In this document: positions 1 to 8,171 of the stretch, one piece after another
How positions within the stretch are numbered: the stretch's first letter is position 1
Layout: each line of letters starts with the position of its first letter
From: Steroidobacteraceae bacterium
Lineage (GTDB): Bacteria > Pseudomonadota > Gammaproteobacteria > Steroidobacterales > Steroidobacteraceae
Direction of reading: 5' to 3'
Assembly: GCA_025927665.1 (NCBI GenBank)
Contig: JAICKZ010000014.1
Span: 1-19,165 of the forward strand
Length of the DNA stretch: 19,165 bases
The notes under the pieces: generated by a model
The model's database searches: none
What the model was told of the DNA's origin: nothing
Seen by the model: the letters and a program-made list of their open reading frames with translations, nothing else
Program-made: the position numbers and the translations under genes

Positions 1-1889
1 GAAAACTGCTGATCCGCATCATGACCCCAATCCACTTCGATTACCCGCTCGGGATTCTTATTTTGCAGGCGTAAGAAGCTCGCACAGTTGCGGCGATGTA
101 TGCTGATTCCACGACCCTGTGTAATGTATCCGCCAATGTTCTCTGGCGGCACCGGTCGACAGCAGCGAGCGAAGGTGGAAAGCAGCTCTCCCACACCTTG
201 CACACGTACGCCTGCTGCTACTTTGTGTTTCTCTTGTTTGGTGCGAACCTGCGGTGTTACTAACTCTTGAGTTTTACTGCGACGTTGAATGGCGCCGGTA
301 ATTTGCGGAATGCTGACTTCACCTTCACCAATCGCCAAGTACAACTCATCTGCGTTTGCAAAATTAAACTCGTTTATCAACTCTGGTATGGTTGTGGAGT
401 GCAGTGCCAGACGATGCAATTCACGTTCTAATAACTGCTTGCCTTGAATACGATTCTGATCACCATCCTGCTTGCGAAACCATGCGCGCACTTTGGCACG
501 ACTGCGTGGTGATGCCAGAAAGCCCAGCGACGGAATTAGCCAATCACGACTTGGACTGGCCTGTTTCCCCGTAATGATCTCCACTTTGTCACCATTGTTG
601 ATGACTGCAGTTAAACTGACTATCTGATCATTCAACTTGGCGCCGCGGCAACGATGGCCCAGTTCTGTATGCACATGGTAGGCATAATCAAGCGGCGTTG
701 CGCCCTTAGGTAAGTCAACGACTTCACCACGCGGAGACAATGCATACACGCGGTCTTCAAATAACTCCGCCCGCATGCGATCGAGAAAATCCGTTTCTGA
801 TTCGTTGCCGGCCGATGGCTCGGCAGGTTCCAAAATTTGTCGCAACCACGCAATTTTCTGTTCGTAAGCAGGATCACTGCGTCCGCCTTCTTTGTAGCGC
901 CAATGCGCCGCCACACCTAACTCCGCATGCGCATGCATATCGTGCGTACGGATTTGCACTTCCAATGGCAACTTGCCCGGGCCAATAACGGCGGTGTGCA
1001 ACGAACGATACAAATTGTCCTTCGGCGTTGCGATGTAATCATCAAACTCACCAGGTATGTAAGGCCACAAGCCATGCACAACACCCAATGCCCCATAACA
1101 TTCGGTAATGGTGTCGACAAGAATGCGCACCGCACGCACATCGTATATCTGCTCAAACGATAAGCCTTTGCGTTGCATCTTGCGCCAGATGCTATAGATA
1201 TGTTTTGGTCGACCGGCAATTTCCGCTTTGATGCCCGCTTTTTCCAATGCTATTTGCAAATCATTTTGTACTTGTTGCAAGTAGCGTTCGCGATCCGCTC
1301 GCTTACTTGCCAGCCATCCTGCAATGCGCTTATACGTTGTAGGATCGAGATATCGAAAACTTAAATCTTCTAATTCCCACTTCAATTGCCAAATGCCCAG
1401 GCGATTAGCGAGCGGTGCATAGATTTCACGAGTCTCGCGTGCCAGGCGCTCCCGCTCAGCTTCCCCAATTTGTTTGGCGTTACGTAGTTGGTAAAGCTGT
1501 TCAGCGAGACGTACAAATACCAATCGAGCATCCGATGCAATAGCCAACAACATTTTGCGTAATGCTTCTGCTTGGCCTGCAGACAGTGTTTTGACAGTTC
1601 CAGAAGAACCGCCGAAGTGAATAAGCGGTACGCAATCACGGGCAATATGGGCCGCAGTGATGCCAACAGCACGTTCGGCCTCTTCAATATCGATGAGTTT
1701 TGCCGCCAGCAGTGGAAATAGTAGCGCGCCGATCACGATGTCATCATCCACACCCAATGGCTGCACGATGGCCGCAAGCGCATTGGCATGTGTCCATACC
1801 TCTGCATGTTCGGGTATTCGCTGCAGCAGCGCTGTGTGTGCGGTTTTCAGCGCAGGCACATCTTTAATTGGCGTGGGCAAAGTGAGCAA
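1..1889 (-). CDS. relA: RelA, ppGpp synthetase (partial, C-terminus off the window)
   Basis: GTP/GDP pyrophosphokinase of the stringent response, activated on ribosomes by uncharged tRNA. Reading the minus strand gives about 629 codons. The pseudo-hydrolase region (about residues 50-190) has ALLFP where SpoT has an HD motif, so hydrolysis is predicted to be absent. The synthetase domain carries GRPKHIYSIWRKM, FDDYIATPKDN and EVQIRT (around residues 215-350). A TGS domain follows (DRVYALSPRG, near residue 380), then the conserved ARCCRPVP and ITQGRGISIH stretches. The final ACT domain is cut by the window edge. The start is uncertain: an in-frame stop lies at 1923-1925 and no ATG follows it. 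I chose TTG at 1889; TTG at 1880 and GTG at 1859 are alternatives. An ATG at 1938 is one base out of frame. Divergent from ruvC. Identity is secure; the 5' end is not. Confidence 0.93.
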   Translation of the reverse strand, partial: MLTLPTPIKDVPALKTAHTALLQRIPEHAEVWTHANALAAIVQPLGVDDDIVIGALLFPLLAAKLIDIEEAERAVGITAAHIARDCVPLIHFGGSSGTVKTLSAGQAEALRKMLLAIASDARLVFVRLAEQLYQLRNAKQIGEAERERLARETREIYAPLANRLGIWQLKWELEDLSFRYLDPTTYKRIAGWLASKRADRERYLQQVQNDLQIALEKAGIKAEIAGRPKHIYSIWRKMQRKGLSFEQIYDVRAVRILVDTITECYGALGVVHGLWPYIPGEFDDYIATPKDNLYRSLHTAVIGPGKLPLEVQIRTHDMHAHAELGVAAHWRYKEGGRSDPAYEQKIAWLRQILEPAEPSAGNESETDFLDRMRAELFEDRVYALSPRGEVVDLPKGATPLDYAYHVHTELGHRCRGAKLNDQIVSLTAVINNGDKVEIITGKQASPSRDWLIPSLGFLASPRSRAKVRAWFRKQDGDQNRIQGKQLLERELHRLALHSTTIPELINEFNFANADELYLAIGEGEVSIPQITGAIQRRSKTQELVTPQVRTKQEKHKVAAGVRVQGVGELLSTFARCCRPVPPENIGGYITQGRGISIHRRNCASFLRLQNKNPERVIEVDWGHDADQQF

Positions 1890-2004
1890 AGATAACTCGT
1901 CAAGAAACCAGCAGTAGGCGACTCAGATGACTTATCATACGGTACAACAATTGTTCACCCAATAATGTCAGCCTTATTGTTCATGCCAGAGTTTTATATA
2001 CACC
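1890..2004. other. Divergent relA/ruvC intergenic region
   Basis: Short AT-rich spacer between divergent relA and ruvC, which must hold both promoters. A TATATA element at 1995-2000 lies almost on the annotated ruvC ATG, but no -35 hexamer sits at the right distance. I see no convincing sigma-70 pair on either strand. If the true relA start is the out-of-frame ATG at 1938, the spacer shrinks accordingly. Confidence 0.4.
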
Positions 2005-2628
2005 ATGCTTAAACCGCGTGCCCGTAGTGTTCGGCGTTCGCGAGGTCGTATTCGCAGTCTTGAAGAGCTGCGTCCCGTTGCATTGCAGCCCATCAGCTTG
2101 CGTGCGCGCATTCTTGGGCTTGATCCAGGATCGTTGGTCACGGGTTACGCAGTATTGGATTGCGATGGCAGCAACATACGTTACGTGGCTTGTGGCAGCA
2201 TTCGCGCCAAAGGTAGTGAGTTCACTGCGCGCATTCAGGAGATTTTTGCGGGGATCGATGTAGTCGTGAAGCAACATCAACCCGATGAAGTCGCCATCGA
2301 GCGTGTATTCATGCATCGCAATGCAGATAGTGCGTTGAAACTGGGGCAGGCGCGCGGCGCTGCACTGTGTGCCGTATTTGCAAGCGCGGCACAAATATTT
2401 GAATATGCGCCTCGTCAGATCAAGCAGGCAGTAGTGGGTACGGGTGCCGCCGAAAAAACTCAAGTGCAGATCATGGTCAAACAGCTATTGAAATTAAATG
2501 ATGCAGTGATGAAAAGCATGGGCAGCGATGCAGCAGATGCAGTGGCGGTTGCATTGTGTCATGCGCATTCACGTCGACTTGCTGCGTTGTTAAAGCCGCG
2601 ACATGTGGTGACCGGAGCTCACTTATGA
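2005..2628 (+). CDS. ruvC: RuvC, Holliday junction resolvase (N-terminally extended)
   Basis: Endonuclease that cuts Holliday junctions symmetrically, working with the RuvAB branch-migration motor. The RNase H-like fold is evident: LGLDPGS with the first catalytic Asp (D40), IERVF with E99, and SDAADA with D175 and D178. These correspond to D7, E66, D138 and D141 of the E. coli enzyme. NADSALKLGQARG and EYAPRQIKQ are family hallmarks. The protein is 207 residues against about 173 usually. The excess is about 33 Arg-rich N-terminal residues and a 4-residue insertion before the final Asp pair. The ATG at 2005 has no clear ribosome binding site; a TTG at 2098 (residue 32) would give the normal length. 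The stop overlaps the ruvA ATG. Confidence 0.95.
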   Translation: MLKPRARSVRRSRGRIRSLEELRPVALQPISLRARILGLDPGSLVTGYAVLDCDGSNIRYVACGSIRAKGSEFTARIQEIFAGIDVVVKQHQPDEVAIERVFMHRNADSALKLGQARGAALCAVFASAAQIFEYAPRQIKQAVVGTGAAEKTQVQIMVKQLLKLNDAVMKSMGSDAADAVAVALCHAHSRRLAALLKPRHVVTGAHL

Positions 2629-3224
2629 TTGGTTTTCTGCGTGGCAAACTTATCAGCAAGCAACCGCCGCAATTGTTAGTGGATGTCAGTGGAATCGGTT
2701 ACGAACTTGATGCACCCATGTCCACGTTTTATAACTTGCCTGCCACTGGTGTGGATGTGTCCTTGTTTACACACTTGGTGGTACGCGAAGACGCACACAG
2801 CTTATTTGGTTTTATGACGGAACGTGAACGACGCATGTTCCGCGAGTTACTCAAGATTACCGGTGTGGGTCCCAAATTGGCGCTATCGATATTGTCGGGA
2901 ATCAACGTCGATGAATTATTAATGTGCGTGACCACTAACGATGCAGATACGCTTGTACGCGTTCCCGGCGTCGGACGTAAAACAGCTGAACGTCTTTTGA
3001 TTGAGATGCGTGATCGCGTCAAAGGATTTGGCGAAGTATCTGCGGTTACCACCGCCGTCAATGGTAACGCGGTTCAAGGCAGTCACAATGAGGCCTTCAG
3101 TGCATTAGTTGCATTGGGTTATAAACCTGCTGAAGTGACCAAGCTCTTAAGCAAAGTCGACCCTGCTATTCAAAGTGTGGAAGACATCATTCGTCACGCA
3201 CTTAAATCTGCTATTCAAAAATAA
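2625..3224 (+). CDS. ruvA: RuvA, Holliday junction DNA helicase subunit
   Basis: Tetrameric junction-binding subunit that recruits RuvB hexamers and holds the junction open. The 199-residue length is normal. Domain I (OB fold, 1-64) begins MIGFLRGKL and carries the acidic pin residues E55 and D56 in VREDAHSLFGF. Domain II has two helix-hairpin-helix motifs, ITGVGPKLA (78-86) and VPGVGRKTAERL (113-124). Domain III (about 155-199) is the RuvB-binding three-helix bundle (ALVALGYKPAEV). I use the ATG at 2625, which overlaps the ruvC stop as ATGA and has a CGGAG ribosome binding site at 2613-2617; the frame is open further upstream inside ruvC, but that would add residues absent from the family. 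Confidence 0.96.
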   Translation: MIGFLRGKLISKQPPQLLVDVSGIGYELDAPMSTFYNLPATGVDVSLFTHLVVREDAHSLFGFMTERERRMFRELLKITGVGPKLALSILSGINVDELLMCVTTNDADTLVRVPGVGRKTAERLLIEMRDRVKGFGEVSAVTTAVNGNAVQGSHNEAFSALVALGYKPAEVTKLLSKVDPAIQSVEDIIRHALKSAIQK

Positions 3225-3229
3225 TCAAC

Positions 3230-4273
3230 ATGAGTGAACCAGAACGAATTATTTCGGCCGATACGTTAAGTGGTGATGAAACCTATGATCGTGCCGTACG
3301 TCCTAAAAAATTAGCGGATTATACTGGCCAGCCTGCCGTGCGCACGCAGATGGAAATTTTTATTGAGGCTGCCCGTAAACGCGGTGAAGCACTGGATCAC
3401 GTATTGATTTTTGGTCCACCAGGATTAGGCAAGACCACGCTAGCTCATATTATCGCGAATGAATTGGGTGTGAGCTTGAAGCAAACCTCCGGACCCGTCA
3501 TTGAGCGTCCTGGCGATCTTGCCGCTTTGCTTACCAACCTGCAAGCCAACGATGTATTGTTCGTTGATGAGATTCATCGTTTAAGTCCGGTTGTCGAAGA
3601 AATCCTTTATCCAGCGATGGAAGATTATCAGCTCGACATCATGATCGGCGAAGGCCCGGCGGCGCGTTCAATCAAGTTGGACTTACCGCCGTTCACATTG
3701 GTGGGTGCAACGACTCGCGCAGGCTTGCTGACTTCACCATTGCGCGATCGTTTTGGCATTGTGCAGCGATTGGAATTTTATAATGTCGAAGATTTAACGC
3801 ACATCATTCAGCGTTCAGCTTCAATATTGGGCGTGCATATGGATGTGGCAGGTGCACAGCAGATTGCGATGCGTTCTCGCGGTACGCCGCGAATTGCTAA
3901 TCGTTTGTTACGACGAGTGCGTGACTTTGCCGAAGTGAAAGGTGATGGCCATGTCACAGGCACGCTGGCCGAAGCAGCACTCAATATGCTGGATGTCGAT
4001 CCCAAAGGATTCGACATGATGGATCGCAAATTGCTGCTTGCCATCATGGAAAAATTTGATGGTGGCCCAGTAGGCGTGGAAAGTCTGGCCGCGATGCTGG
4101 GTGAAGAACGCGGCACTATTGAAGACGTGATTGAACCTTTCCTGATTCAACAAGGATTCATGATGCGCACGGCGCGGGGACGCATGGCAACACGTGGTGC
4201 CTATTTGCATTTTGGGTTAAAGATACCGGAACGCGCGGTAACGCCTGACTTGTTCAATGATGGTCCACTATGA
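3230..4273 (+). CDS. ruvB: RuvB, Holliday junction branch-migration ATPase
   Basis: AAA+ motor that pumps DNA through the RuvA-bound junction. The protein is 347 residues, typical for the family. Visible motifs are the N-terminal RPKKLADYTGQ segment, Walker A FGPPGLGKTT (61-70), Walker B VDEIHR (112-117), sensor 1 GATTRAG (159-165) and the LRDRFG arginine-finger region (171-176). A winged-helix C-terminal domain follows, with EERGTIEDVIEPFLIQQGF and RTARGR. The gene starts 5 bases after ruvA and its stop overlaps the ybgC start (ATGA), so ruvC-ruvA-ruvB-ybgC is probably one translationally coupled unit. No anomaly is seen. Confidence 0.97.
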   Translation: MSEPERIISADTLSGDETYDRAVRPKKLADYTGQPAVRTQMEIFIEAARKRGEALDHVLIFGPPGLGKTTLAHIIANELGVSLKQTSGPVIERPGDLAALLTNLQANDVLFVDEIHRLSPVVEEILYPAMEDYQLDIMIGEGPAARSIKLDLPPFTLVGATTRAGLLTSPLRDRFGIVQRLEFYNVEDLTHIIQRSASILGVHMDVAGAQQIAMRSRGTPRIANRLLRRVRDFAEVKGDGHVTGTLAEAALNMLDVDPKGFDMMDRKLLLAIMEKFDGGPVGVESLAAMLGEERGTIEDVIEPFLIQQGFMMRTARGRMATRGAYLHFGLKIPERAVTPDLFNDGPL

Positions 4274-4707
4274 ATCAATCACTGAATAAGGAATTTATGT
4301 TTCCTTGTCGAGTGTATTGGGAAGATACCGATGCCGGTGGCGTTGTTTACTATGCCAACTACATGAAGTTCATGGAACGCGCTCGCACTGAGTGGTTACG
4401 CAGCATGGGTATTGAGCAAACACCGTTGAAGGAACAATATGGAATTTTGATGGTCGTTGCCAAAGTGGAAGCCAATTATAAACGACCGGCACGCTATGGA
4501 GATTTATTGCATGTCAGTTGTCGTGTGATTGAACAAGGCAAAGCCAGTTTGAATTTTGAACAGAATATTTATCGAGACCGTGCTGATGGTGAATTATTGC
4601 TGGCGGGCAATACGCGAATTGCGTGCGTTGATGCGAACACTTTCAAGCCATGCGCCTTACCCAAGATGATTGTGCAAGCATTCATCGCTTATCAGTCAGC
4701 ACATTAG
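4270..4707 (+). CDS. ybgC: YbgC-type acyl-CoA thioesterase
   Basis: Hotdog-fold thioesterase found at the head of tol-pal clusters; E. coli YbgC hydrolyses acyl-CoAs and associates with phospholipid-synthesis enzymes at the inner membrane. The signature EDTDAGGVVYYANYMKFMER (18-37) includes the catalytic-type Asp at the start of the hotdog helix. The usual His after VVY in the E. coli protein is Tyr here, a substitution I believe is common in other proteobacterial orthologues. Length is 145 residues. The ATG at 4270 overlaps the ruvB stop. A second in-frame ATG at 4297, preceded by AAGGA, would give a 136-residue form that starts right before the hotdog domain and may be the real start. Confidence 0.92.
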   Translation: MNQSLNKEFMFPCRVYWEDTDAGGVVYYANYMKFMERARTEWLRSMGIEQTPLKEQYGILMVVAKVEANYKRPARYGDLLHVSCRVIEQGKASLNFEQNIYRDRADGELLLAGNTRIACVDANTFKPCALPKMIVQAFIAYQSAH

Positions 4708-4742
4708 CAATAGACATTTGATTAACATACAGGATCAGTTAC

Positions 4743-5495
4743 ATGTTTGAATTCTTATCGCCGCAACGCGTCTTGAACGATCCCAGTGTAATCGTTCAAT
4801 TTCTGGTGATGCTATTACTATTGATGGCATCCATTACTTCATGGGCGATTATTTTGCGCAAACACGCTGAAATAAAAAAGACTCGACAGAGTGCAGACAA
4901 ATTTGAAGAAGAGTTTTGGTCAACAGGCGATTTGACTGCGATGTATCGTAAGATCGAAGCGAACAAAAATATTGTCAGTGGTGTGGCAACCATTTTTGAA
5001 TCGGGCTTTCGTGAATTCGCTCGTTTGCGTCAACATGCTGCAGTCAGTACCGACCAAGTCATTGAAGGCAGTCGACGCTCAATGCGTGCAGCATTATTGA
5101 AAGAAACCGATCGTTTAGAAAGTAACTTGTCGATGTTGGCAACCATTGGTTCGACCAGTCCGTATGTGGGTTTGTTCGGTACCGTCTGGGGCATCATGAG
5201 TGCATTTCATGGCCTGGGTGATGCAACACAAGCCACCCTCTCGCAAGTTGCACCAGGAATATCAGAAGCATTAGTCGCAACGGCAATGGGTTTGTTTGCC
5301 GCCATTCCTGCGGTAATTTTCTACAATCGCTATGCAGATAAAGTCAGTCGCCTAGAGTTACGCTACGATACTTTCGTCGAAGAGCTGTCAACTATTTTGC
5401 AACGTCATGCCGCAGTGCATACGCCATCTCGTCCGACAGCAAGTACGGCTGCGGCTGCGACGACTTCGGGCGGCGCCGCTCCGGTGAATGCCTGA
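4743..5495 (+). CDS. tolQ: TolQ, proton-channel subunit of the Tol-Pal motor
   Basis: Inner-membrane MotA/TolQ/ExbB protein; with TolR it forms the proton-driven stator energising TolA. The 250 residues hold three membrane segments: 17-38, about 131-156 (with FGTVWGIMSAF), and about 170-195 (SEALVATAMGLFAAIPAV). Channel-lining Thr residues of the family correspond to T147 and T180. The long cytoplasmic loop lies between the first and second segments. The last 25 residues form an Ala/Thr/Pro/Ser-rich tail not needed for the fold, making the protein somewhat longer than the roughly 230-residue E. coli form. The ATG at 4743 follows an AGGA-type ribosome binding site near 4731. It leads the tolQ-tolR-tolA-tolB run. 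Confidence 0.96.
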   Translation: MFEFLSPQRVLNDPSVIVQFLVMLLLLMASITSWAIILRKHAEIKKTRQSADKFEEEFWSTGDLTAMYRKIEANKNIVSGVATIFESGFREFARLRQHAAVSTDQVIEGSRRSMRAALLKETDRLESNLSMLATIGSTSPYVGLFGTVWGIMSAFHGLGDATQATLSQVAPGISEALVATAMGLFAAIPAVIFYNRYADKVSRLELRYDTFVEELSTILQRHAAVHTPSRPTASTAAAATTSGGAAPVNA

Positions 5496-5497
5496 TC

Positions 5498-5950
5498 ATG
5501 GCCATGCGTCGCGGCAGAAAATTGATGGGTGAAATCAATGTCGTTCCTTATATCGACGTGATGTTGGTATTGCTGATCATTTTCATGATTACAGCGCCAT
5601 TGATGACTCAAGGTGTCAAAGTAGAATTACCTAAAGCGAATGCCGAACCTTTGCCAGTAGATCCACATGAGCATCCACCGCTGGTGCTAAGCGTAGATCG
5701 TAGTGGCCATTATTATTTATCCGTAGGAAGTACCAAAGAGTCACCTATCGATGCGAACACCGTGATGCAACGCGTGTCTGCGGTACTGCGTCGTGAACCT
5801 AAAACATCTGTGCTGGTCAAAGCTGACACTGCGGTTCCTTACGGCAAGGTGGTACAAGGCATGGTGTTATTACAACGCTCCGGCGCAACTCAAATTGGTT
5901 TTGTAACCGATCCATTAACGGCTGCTGAAGCGCGCAAAAAGATTAATTGA
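5498..5950 (+). CDS. tolR: TolR, stator partner of TolQ
   Basis: ExbD/TolR-family protein, 150 residues. A short cytoplasmic basic N-terminus (MAMRRGRK) leads to GEINVVPYIDVMLVLLIIFM, one membrane helix in which D20 is the proton-translocating Asp of the family. The remainder is the periplasmic peptidoglycan-binding/dimerisation domain, with VLVKADTAVPYGKVV typical of ExbD/TolR. It begins 2 bases after the tolQ stop, with two nearby in-frame ATGs (5498 and 5504), and no strong ribosome binding site, so translation is probably coupled to tolQ. tolA follows 3 bases after the stop. Confidence 0.96.
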   Translation: MAMRRGRKLMGEINVVPYIDVMLVLLIIFMITAPLMTQGVKVELPKANAEPLPVDPHEHPPLVLSVDRSGHYYLSVGSTKESPIDANTVMQRVSAVLRREPKTSVLVKADTAVPYGKVVQGMVLLQRSGATQIGFVTDPLTAAEARKKIN

Positions 5951-5953
5951 TCG

Positions 5954-6751
5954 ATGGCAGCTAGGGTACAAAGTAACTTTCGGTATATCAGCGGTGCAGT
6001 GTTTATTCACGCATTGGTGATTGGATTGTTCATTGCTGCATCACTGTATTCACGTCAAACCGTCGTACCGCATCTTGGCATTCAAGCGCGATTAGTCGAT
6101 CGGGACAGTTTGAATCCGACAAAGCCTGCGCCTGATCCCAAACTACAAGAACAGGAAAAGATAGAAAAACAGAAGCAGGAACAGCTTGAACAGCAACGTG
6201 AGAAAGAAAAGCAAGAAAAAGAAGCTCAATTGCAAGCGGAACAGCAAAGCAAAGAACGTGAAGCCGAACAAAAACGCATTGTAGAAGCGCAGCAAGAAGC
6301 TCAACGTCAAAAGCAGGCGGCTGAACAAAAGCGAGTTGAAGAAATCAAACAAAAGCAACGCGAGGTTGAGCAAAAACGTCAGAACGAAATCGATGCCAAG
6401 GAACGTGTGCGACGTGAAGCAGAATTGAAAGCGCAATTGGCAGACGAAGAAGGACGTGATCAAGCCGTGAATGCGGGTTTGTTGAATCAATATGCAGCTT
6501 TGATTCGTCAGCGTGTAGAACGTAACTGGATCAAGCCGCCTTCTGCACAAAGTGGTATCAAATGTGAAGTGCGCGTTACACAGGCAGTCGGTGGTATGGT
6601 GTTATCGGTCGCCTTTGGTAAGTGCAACGCTGACGCGGCAGTGCGTCAGTCAATTGAAAGTGCGGTGATGCGTTCTTCGCCCTTGCCGCCACCGGGTGAT
6701 TCGCGATTATTTGATCGCAATCTCAGTTTCATATTCAATCCAGCGGAGTAA
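5954..6751 (+). CDS. tolA: TolA, trans-periplasmic energy transducer
   Basis: Connects the TolQR motor to TolB-Pal across the periplasm. The 265-residue protein has one N-terminal membrane anchor (about 12-33, with H19 in the helix), a long charged coiled coil rich in Gln, Glu and Lys (about 62-168), and a C-terminal globular domain (about 172-265). The last contains the conserved Cys pair C204 and C224, expected to form a disulfide, and the PLPPPGDSRLF segment. In E. coli TolA a Ser lies four residues before the membrane His; here the nearest Ser (S13) is six residues before. The coiled coil is short relative to the E. coli protein. The TAA stop shares a base with the first possible tolB ATG. 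Confidence 0.95.
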   Translation: MAARVQSNFRYISGAVFIHALVIGLFIAASLYSRQTVVPHLGIQARLVDRDSLNPTKPAPDPKLQEQEKIEKQKQEQLEQQREKEKQEKEAQLQAEQQSKEREAEQKRIVEAQQEAQRQKQAAEQKRVEEIKQKQREVEQKRQNEIDAKERVRREAELKAQLADEEGRDQAVNAGLLNQYAALIRQRVERNWIKPPSAQSGIKCEVRVTQAVGGMVLSVAFGKCNADAAVRQSIESAVMRSSPLPPPGDSRLFDRNLSFIFNPAE

Positions 6752-8073
6752 TGATGCAACGATTTATTTCTTTATGCGCAGGAGTGATGCTGGGTGTGTT
6801 CAGCACATTCGCCGCACATGCTGAACTGGTGATTGAAATTACACGCGGCTTGAATGACGCGGTGCCCATTGCAGTTGTTCCATTTGGATCAAGTGGCAAC
6901 AGCAAGCCGGCATTGGATATTGCCGAAGTGGTCAGCAATGATCTGTCCCGCAGTGGTCGATTCGCACCGCTGGACCGCCGCGATATGATTGAGCAACCCA
7001 CATCCGGTGAACAAATTCAATTTGCCGATTGGCGCTTGCTCAAAAGCAATTACATTCTGGTAGGCAAAGCCGTCTCGACATCTGCGGATCATTACGATGT
7101 GCAATTTGAACTATTTAATGTGTTGAATGCGCAACGCCTGCTGGGATTGCACATAGCAGCGACTACGGCGACATTGCGCATCACAGCGCATCGCATTGCA
7201 GACATCGTGTTTGAACAACTTACCGGAATTCCTGGTGTAGCATCAACTCGGATTGCCTATGTGAATGTTGAAGGTGTGGTACCGAATCAGACTTATAAAT
7301 TGACGGTGAGCGACGCGGATGGTGCCAATCCCATTGTGATTGCGAACTCCAATGATCCCATCATGTCACCCGCATGGTCACCAGATGGATTAAGTCTTGC
7401 CTATGTGTCGTTCGTCAACAAGGCTGCAGCTATCTATGTAAAGTTTTTACAAACCGGTGAAACGCGTAAGGTATCGGCACGTTCAGGTATTAACGGAGCA
7501 CCGGCATGGTCACCTGACGGTAAGCAATTGGCTTTGACATTGTCGCGTAAGGATGGCGATGTTGATGTGTATACACTGGAGCTTGCTACTCAAGTGCTGA
7601 CGCGCATGACTTATGATCCATCCATCGATACCGAGCCGGCATGGTCTGCAGATGGCAGTAAAATTTATTTCACTTCAGACCGATCAGGTAATGCGCAGAT
7701 TTATGAAACCAATGTGCGCGACAGCAATCATGCTCCACGCCGAGTGACCTTTGATGGTAATTATAATGCGCGTCCTCGCGTTTCTCCCGATGGCAAACAA
7801 TTGGCGTTGGTGCATCAGGAAGGTGGCAATTTCAATATTGCAACCTTGGATGTAAAAACTGGTTCACTACAAGTCATTACCAAGGGCAGGCAGGATGAGA
7901 GCCCCAGCTATGCACCCAATGGCGCTCAACTGATTTTCTCAACGCAGAGCCGTGGCCATGGCGTACTCGCTTTAGTTTCTGCTGACGGACGTTCACAACA
8001 AAATTTAGGCGCGACGAGTGGGGATGTTCGCGAAGCGGCTTGGGGACCATTGCCTCCAAAGCAAAAGCAATAA
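6751..8073 (+). CDS. tolB: TolB, periplasmic beta-propeller of Tol-Pal
   Basis: Periplasmic protein that binds Pal and TolA and controls Pal mobility and outer-membrane constriction. The 440 residues start with a Sec signal peptide, probably cut after AHA at residue 24; the mature N-terminus ELVIEITRG is the region that reaches TolA in the family. An N-terminal alpha/beta domain runs to about residue 165. A propeller follows, with repeats near residues 206, 250, 295, 342 and 385 (PAWSPDG, PAWSPDG, PAWSADG, PRVSPDG, PSYAPNG). The two consecutive ATGs at 6751 and 6754 are equally possible. It overlaps the tolA stop, implying coupled translation. Confidence 0.96.
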   Translation: MMQRFISLCAGVMLGVFSTFAAHAELVIEITRGLNDAVPIAVVPFGSSGNSKPALDIAEVVSNDLSRSGRFAPLDRRDMIEQPTSGEQIQFADWRLLKSNYILVGKAVSTSADHYDVQFELFNVLNAQRLLGLHIAATTATLRITAHRIADIVFEQLTGIPGVASTRIAYVNVEGVVPNQTYKLTVSDADGANPIVIANSNDPIMSPAWSPDGLSLAYVSFVNKAAAIYVKFLQTGETRKVSARSGINGAPAWSPDGKQLALTLSRKDGDVDVYTLELATQVLTRMTYDPSIDTEPAWSADGSKIYFTSDRSGNAQIYETNVRDSNHAPRRVTFDGNYNARPRVSPDGKQLALVHQEGGNFNIATLDVKTGSLQVITKGRQDESPSYAPNGAQLIFSTQSRGHGVLALVSADGRSQQNLGATSGDVREAAWGPLPPKQKQ

Positions 8074-8160
8074 TTGGATTTTAGAGAAGATAATAAAACA
8101 AGCTGCGTTGCGGACTGCAGTGTGGCAAACTTCGATATTCAATGTGATTTATTGATTTGT

Positions 8161-8169
8161 GAGGAGAAG
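8161..8169 (+). promoter_or_regulatory. Strong ribosome binding site of pal
   Basis: GAGGAGAAG lies two bases before the pal ATG region (ATG at 8172). It is the strongest Shine-Dalgarno sequence in the window and fits the very high abundance expected of the Pal lipoprotein relative to the upstream tol genes. The 98-base tolB-pal gap may also hold a separate promoter, but I see no clear hexamer pair. Confidence 0.6.
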
Positions 8170-8171
8170 TT

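Noticed and set aside
1981..2463. A 160-codon minus-strand frame opposite ruvC.
   Set aside because: Its protein resembles no family, and it lies fully antisense to a clear ruvC with intact catalytic residues.
6143..6550. A 135-codon minus-strand frame opposite tolA.
   Set aside because: It is the antisense of the Gln/Glu/Lys coiled coil, giving a Phe/Leu-rich low-complexity product.
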